Assembly: GCF_002735705.1 (NCBI RefSeq)
Contig: NZ_PDZL01000013.1
Coordinates: forward strand, 1 to 64,000
Reading direction: 5' to 3'
DNA from: Janthinobacterium sp. BJB426
GTDB lineage: Bacteria > Pseudomonadota > Gammaproteobacteria > Burkholderiales > Burkholderiaceae_D
DNA length: 64,000 nucleotides
Numbering within the stretch: position 1 is the stretch's first letter; every line of letters begins with the position of its first letter. This document shows, one piece after another, positions 63,155 to 64,000 of the stretch. The notes below the pieces were generated by a model that saw nothing but the letters and a program-made list of their open reading frames with translations, was not told the DNA's origin and made no database searches. The position numbers and the translations under genes were made by a program.

Positions 63155-64000
63155 TCAGCCCACCGCGTCACGCGCCCCCAGCGGCTGCAAATGGCGCAGG
63201 CGCAAGGCGATCAGCACGCCGCCGCCCAGGCACAGCCCCAGCATGATGACCACGCCCGTCCAGCCGTCGAAGCCCCACATCATGCCCGAGGCGGAACCGA
63301 TCAGGCTCGAACCCAGGTAATAGAACAGCAGGTAGAAGGCCGATGCCAGGGCCTGCGGCGCGCGGGCGCGGCGGCTGACCCAGCTGCTGGCGATCGAGTG
63401 CGAGGCAAAGAAGCCAAAAGTGGCCAGCGCCATGCCGATGACGATCAGCGGCAGCGAGTCGAACAGGGTCAATAAAATGCCGGACAGCATCACCGACAGC
63501 ATGATCCACAGCACGCCCCGGCGCCCCAGCCGGTCCACCAGCCGGCCCGCCCAGACGGAACTGAAGATGCCGATCAGGTACAGGAAGGCCAGCAAGCCGA
63601 CCGTGCTCTGGCGCAAGCCGAACGGCGCGGCCAGCAGGCGGTAGCCGATGTAGTTATACAGGCTGACGAAACAGCCCATCAGCACGAACGCCAGGCAGAA
63701 CAGCCATGGCAAGCCCCGGTCGGAAAAATGCTGTTTTATCGCGTGCGGCAAGGCATTCCAGCCTTTTGTACTGGGCACGAAATTCTTCGACGCGGGCAGG
63801 CTGCGCCAGAATTCCGCCGCCGCCAGCACGCCGGCCACGCCCAGCACGCCCAGCGCCCAGCGCCACGACAGGAAATCGCTGAGCATGGACGCCACCAGCC
63901 TTCCCGACATGCCGCCAAACGCGCTGCCGGCAATATACAGCCCCATCGACAGGCCCAGGGACGGGCCCTCGATTTCCTCGCCCAGATACGCCATGGCCAC
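63155..64000 (-). CDS. MFS transporter, C-terminal part (runs off right edge)
   Basis: The last 281 residues of a major facilitator are present; the start lies beyond the window. About eight hydrophobic segments are visible, with MFS-type loops such as GRLVDRLGRRGVLW near the second half start and GEEIEGPSLGLSMGLYIAGSAFGGM at the left. The pattern resembles YnfM/arabinose-efflux type transporters of the DHA1 group. The substrate is unknown. Confidence 0.82.
   Translation of the reverse strand: MAMAYLGEEIEGPSLGLSMGLYIAGSAFGGMSGRLVASMLSDFLSWRWALGVLGVAGVLAAAEFWRSLPASKNFVPSTKGWNALPHAIKQHFSDRGLPWLFCLAFVLMGCFVSLYNYIGYRLLAAPFGLRQSTVGLLAFLYLIGIFSSVWAGRLVDRLGRRGVLWIMLSVMLSGILLTLFDSLPLIVIGMALATFGFFASHSIASSWVSRRARAPQALASAFYLLFYYLGSSLIGSASGMMWGFDGWTGVVIMLGLCLGGGVLIALRLRHLQPLGARDAVG

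Overview
The window looks like a chromosome segment of a betaproteobacterium of the family Oxalobacteraceae (Janthinobacterium/Massilia type). The grounds are high GC content, gene families typical of that group (DUF3579, DUF883-like, YjfB, M13 peptidase, GspA/GspB, NagX), and an rpsP-rimM-trmD-rplS block. This is judgement from protein character; no database search was run. No tRNA, rRNA, CRISPR array or prophage was seen. The only mobile element is the N-terminal part of an IS1595-like transposase running off the left edge.

Left part (0-24 kb). Three tandem secreted beta/gamma-crystallin proteins sit beside a MATE exporter. Then come a DPP-IV-like S9 peptidase, CsbD, a methyltransferase, an M13 metallopeptidase, an HDOD protein, fliT, a FimV-like membrane protein, fumC, an S4 RNA-binding protein and a DUF883-like protein. 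Next is a compact bufferin-type locus: a DUF2282 precursor peptide followed by a single protein that fuses the DUF692 (MNIO) enzyme to its DUF2063 partner. After it come yjfB, mobB, a cytoplasmic-looking phosphoesterase, the gspA-gspB pair and several small proteins. fliT and yjfB stand alone, far from other flagellar genes, but each has a sequence matching a sigma-28 promoter.

Middle part (24-40 kb). This is a complete N-acetylglucosamine utilisation island. One long plus-strand operon encodes a BadF-type kinase, a GntR regulator, NagA, a SIS-domain deaminase, a sugar-binding protein, two ABC permeases, an AmpG-like MFS carrier and an MsmK/UgpC-type ATPase. Downstream lie a periplasmic TPR protein, nagX, a TonB-dependent receptor and a second GntR regulator. 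A repeated AATACCA-N7-TACC element lies next to the operon promoter and upstream of the receptor, and is the best operator candidate.

Right part (40-64 kb). An AraC regulator overlaps an Lnt-like amidase gene. Then come a truncated CBS protein with a hexanucleotide repeat, DUF3579, a CobD/CbiB-like protein, a CoA-type Nudix enzyme and the rpsP-rimM-trmD-rplS operon. An acyl-CoA dehydrogenase lies next to etfB-etfA. tusA-like and alaS follow, then a Zur-type Fur regulator diverging from a ZnuD-like receptor across a perfect palindrome. A 135-bp palindromic repeat separates the receptor from ugpQ. The window ends with a LytS/LytTR two-component pair, two uncharacterised genes and a partial MFS transporter.

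Most genes are confidently placed. Long open frames antisense to real genes are common in this GC-rich DNA and were left out.
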